A stretch of 5,865 bases of DNA, taken from Pseudomonadota bacterium. GTDB taxonomy: Bacteria > Pseudomonadota > Gammaproteobacteria > Arenicellales > Arenicellaceae. Position 1 is the first letter of the stretch, and every line of letters begins with the position of its first letter. A program made the position numbers and the translations under genes. Location: NCBI GenBank assembly GCA_018660405.1, contig JABJKL010000136.1, positions 1 through 5,865 of the forward strand, in the 5' to 3' direction. This document shows, piece by piece, positions 5,073 to 5,865 of the stretch. The notes beneath the pieces were generated by a model. It had not been told where the DNA came from and ran no database searches. It saw only the letters and a program-made list of their open reading frames with translations.

Positions 5073-5865
5073 TTAGTTTCCCCGAAAACTGATGGTTTCG
5101 TGCATCCATTTTGCGGATTTTATAAAGCCTCCGAAGCTAAACATATGTACTCCGATAATATTATGACCAGGATGCATCGCACAATGCTGTGCGAGCGCTT
5201 CGAGTTGTTTGCCTGGGTCGGTATGCATCGCAAGCTTTGCGGCCTTCATGCCCATTTCGCTCAACGCCCGCCAACTCGTGCTGACGCCGCAAATTTTCGC
5301 ATAACGCATTAACTTGAACATATCGGTCGGACCCGCCATACCCACATATACCGGAATGCCCGGCGCATTACGCCCAAGATCGGAGCAAAACTGTATGATG
5401 CGCTTGGGTACGAATGAAAATTGGGTCAAGACTGACGCATCAAGCCCGTTACTATCAGCGAGAACAAGCTTCTCTCCAAGCGCGTCTATAAGCTTCTGCT
5501 GTGGAATTCTCGGATGCCCTTCCGGGTACCCGGCAATCGAAACTTCCTGTATGCCATTGGCCGGGAGGATTTCACTGCGAAGCACGTCCAGCGTATCGAA
5601 ATATGGGCCGGCTGGTTCATCAATGTCACCTGCGATCAGTAAAACTCGCTTTATACCTGCTTCATTGACGGCGCTGGACAGGAATTCCTTCAACACCTCT
5701 TCGGACGTAACACGCCTTGCCGCTATATGCGGTACCGGATTAAAGCCAGCATTTCTTAACCGCTTCAATATATCGAGGTTTGACATCAGATCCCGTTTCG
5801 CCAATAGCGGCACATAAACACTCATCGCATGCGGTAAAAACTCGCTGCCAGGAACAATGCTTCCA
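5073..5865 (-). CDS. methylenetetrahydrofolate reductase-family protein, N-terminus beyond window edge
   Basis: 263 residues are visible, ending at TAA 5075-5073. A Met codon at 5825 gives a 250-residue frame, but the frame continues open to the right edge (GSIVPGSEFLPHA before that Met), and the segment up to SVYVPLL fits the second strand of the MTHFR barrel, so the real start lies outside. The family is a FAD-dependent TIM barrel interconverting 5,10-methylene-THF and 5-methyl-THF in the cytoplasm. Numbering from the Met at 5825: GFNPVPHIAARRV (27-39), IAGDIDEPAG (64-73, with the family Asp at 67), IAGYPEGHP (97-105), LTQFSF (133-138, folate-side Gln135), VGMAGP (161-166) and a closing MFSFGGF (228-234). 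The catalytic Glu of the family is near the missing N-terminus, so activity cannot be judged. It resembles the divergent metF-like branch found beside folate-dependent demethylases more than E. coli MetF. It leads into metK after 65 bases. Confidence 0.9.
   Translation of the reverse strand, partial: GSIVPGSEFLPHAMSVYVPLLAKRDLMSNLDILKRLRNAGFNPVPHIAARRVTSEEVLKEFLSSAVNEAGIKRVLLIAGDIDEPAGPYFDTLDVLRSEILPANGIQEVSIAGYPEGHPRIPQQKLIDALGEKLVLADSNGLDASVLTQFSFVPKRIIQFCSDLGRNAPGIPVYVGMAGPTDMFKLMRYAKICGVSTSWRALSEMGMKAAKLAMHTDPGKQLEALAQHCAMHPGHNIIGVHMFSFGGFIKSAKWMHETISFRGN

Noticed and set aside
5008..5109. Longer metK start overlapping the MTHFR-family gene
   Set aside because: The extra 34 residues are not part of the MetK family and the GGAG site fits the start at 5007.
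5314..5817. 167-codon + strand open frame opposite the MTHFR-family gene
   Set aside because: Same reasoning: the opposite strand carries recognisable MTHFR blocks throughout, and this frame has no recognisable protein features.
1..5865. CRISPR array, insertion sequence, tRNA or attachment site
   Set aside because: No regularly spaced repeats, transposase-like frames, terminal inverted repeats or cloverleaf-capable stretches were found; nearly all bases are within recognised genes.

Overview
The window looks like chromosomal DNA from a proteobacterium, most likely an uncultured gammaproteobacterium of marine or similar habitat. The reasons are the protein flavour (a full-length bacterial-type formate-tetrahydrofolate ligase, a proteobacterial-length MetK and an exported DUF6152-type protein), dense coding on both strands, and roughly balanced base composition. 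The taxonomic call is an inference from family resemblance only; there is no rRNA or other marker gene here.

Layout. On the + strand, the left edge holds the C-terminal 95 residues of a MetE-like (cobalamin-independent methionine synthase family) protein, followed after 59 bases by a complete hemerythrin HHE-domain protein (348-893). These converge, across a 27-base gap with a small inverted repeat, on a minus-strand run of four genes. Read in their own direction these are a methylenetetrahydrofolate reductase (MTHFR)-family protein cut by the right edge (5865 down to 5073), metK (5007 to 3844), fhs (3758 to 2085) and a secreted two-domain DUF6152-type protein (1997 to 921). The minus-strand genes are separated by 65, 85 and 87 bases, so they could be one transcript with internal control points or separately promoted.

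Function. Four of the six genes belong to folate/methyl one-carbon metabolism. FTHFS joins formate and THF to give 10-formyl-THF. The MTHFR-family protein interconverts 5,10-methylene-THF and 5-methyl-THF. MetE-family proteins pass a methyl group to a thiol such as homocysteine. MetK turns methionine into S-adenosylmethionine. Together they outline a formate-to-SAM route, lacking only the FolD step within this window. Run the other way, the MTHFR and FTHFS steps would oxidise methyl groups to formate with ATP recovery, as in bacterial O-demethylation and DMSP-demethylation pathways. The sequence alone does not decide the direction.

The most noteworthy unexplained sequence is in the short leaders. 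A tandem 13-bp imperfect repeat sits directly before the fhs start, which has no recognisable Shine-Dalgarno sequence. The metK leader contains a hairpin nested inside a pairing that would cover the metK ribosome-binding site. No CRISPR array, insertion sequence, tRNA or rRNA was seen. No wholly new system is evident; the one-carbon cluster and its leaders are the best leads.
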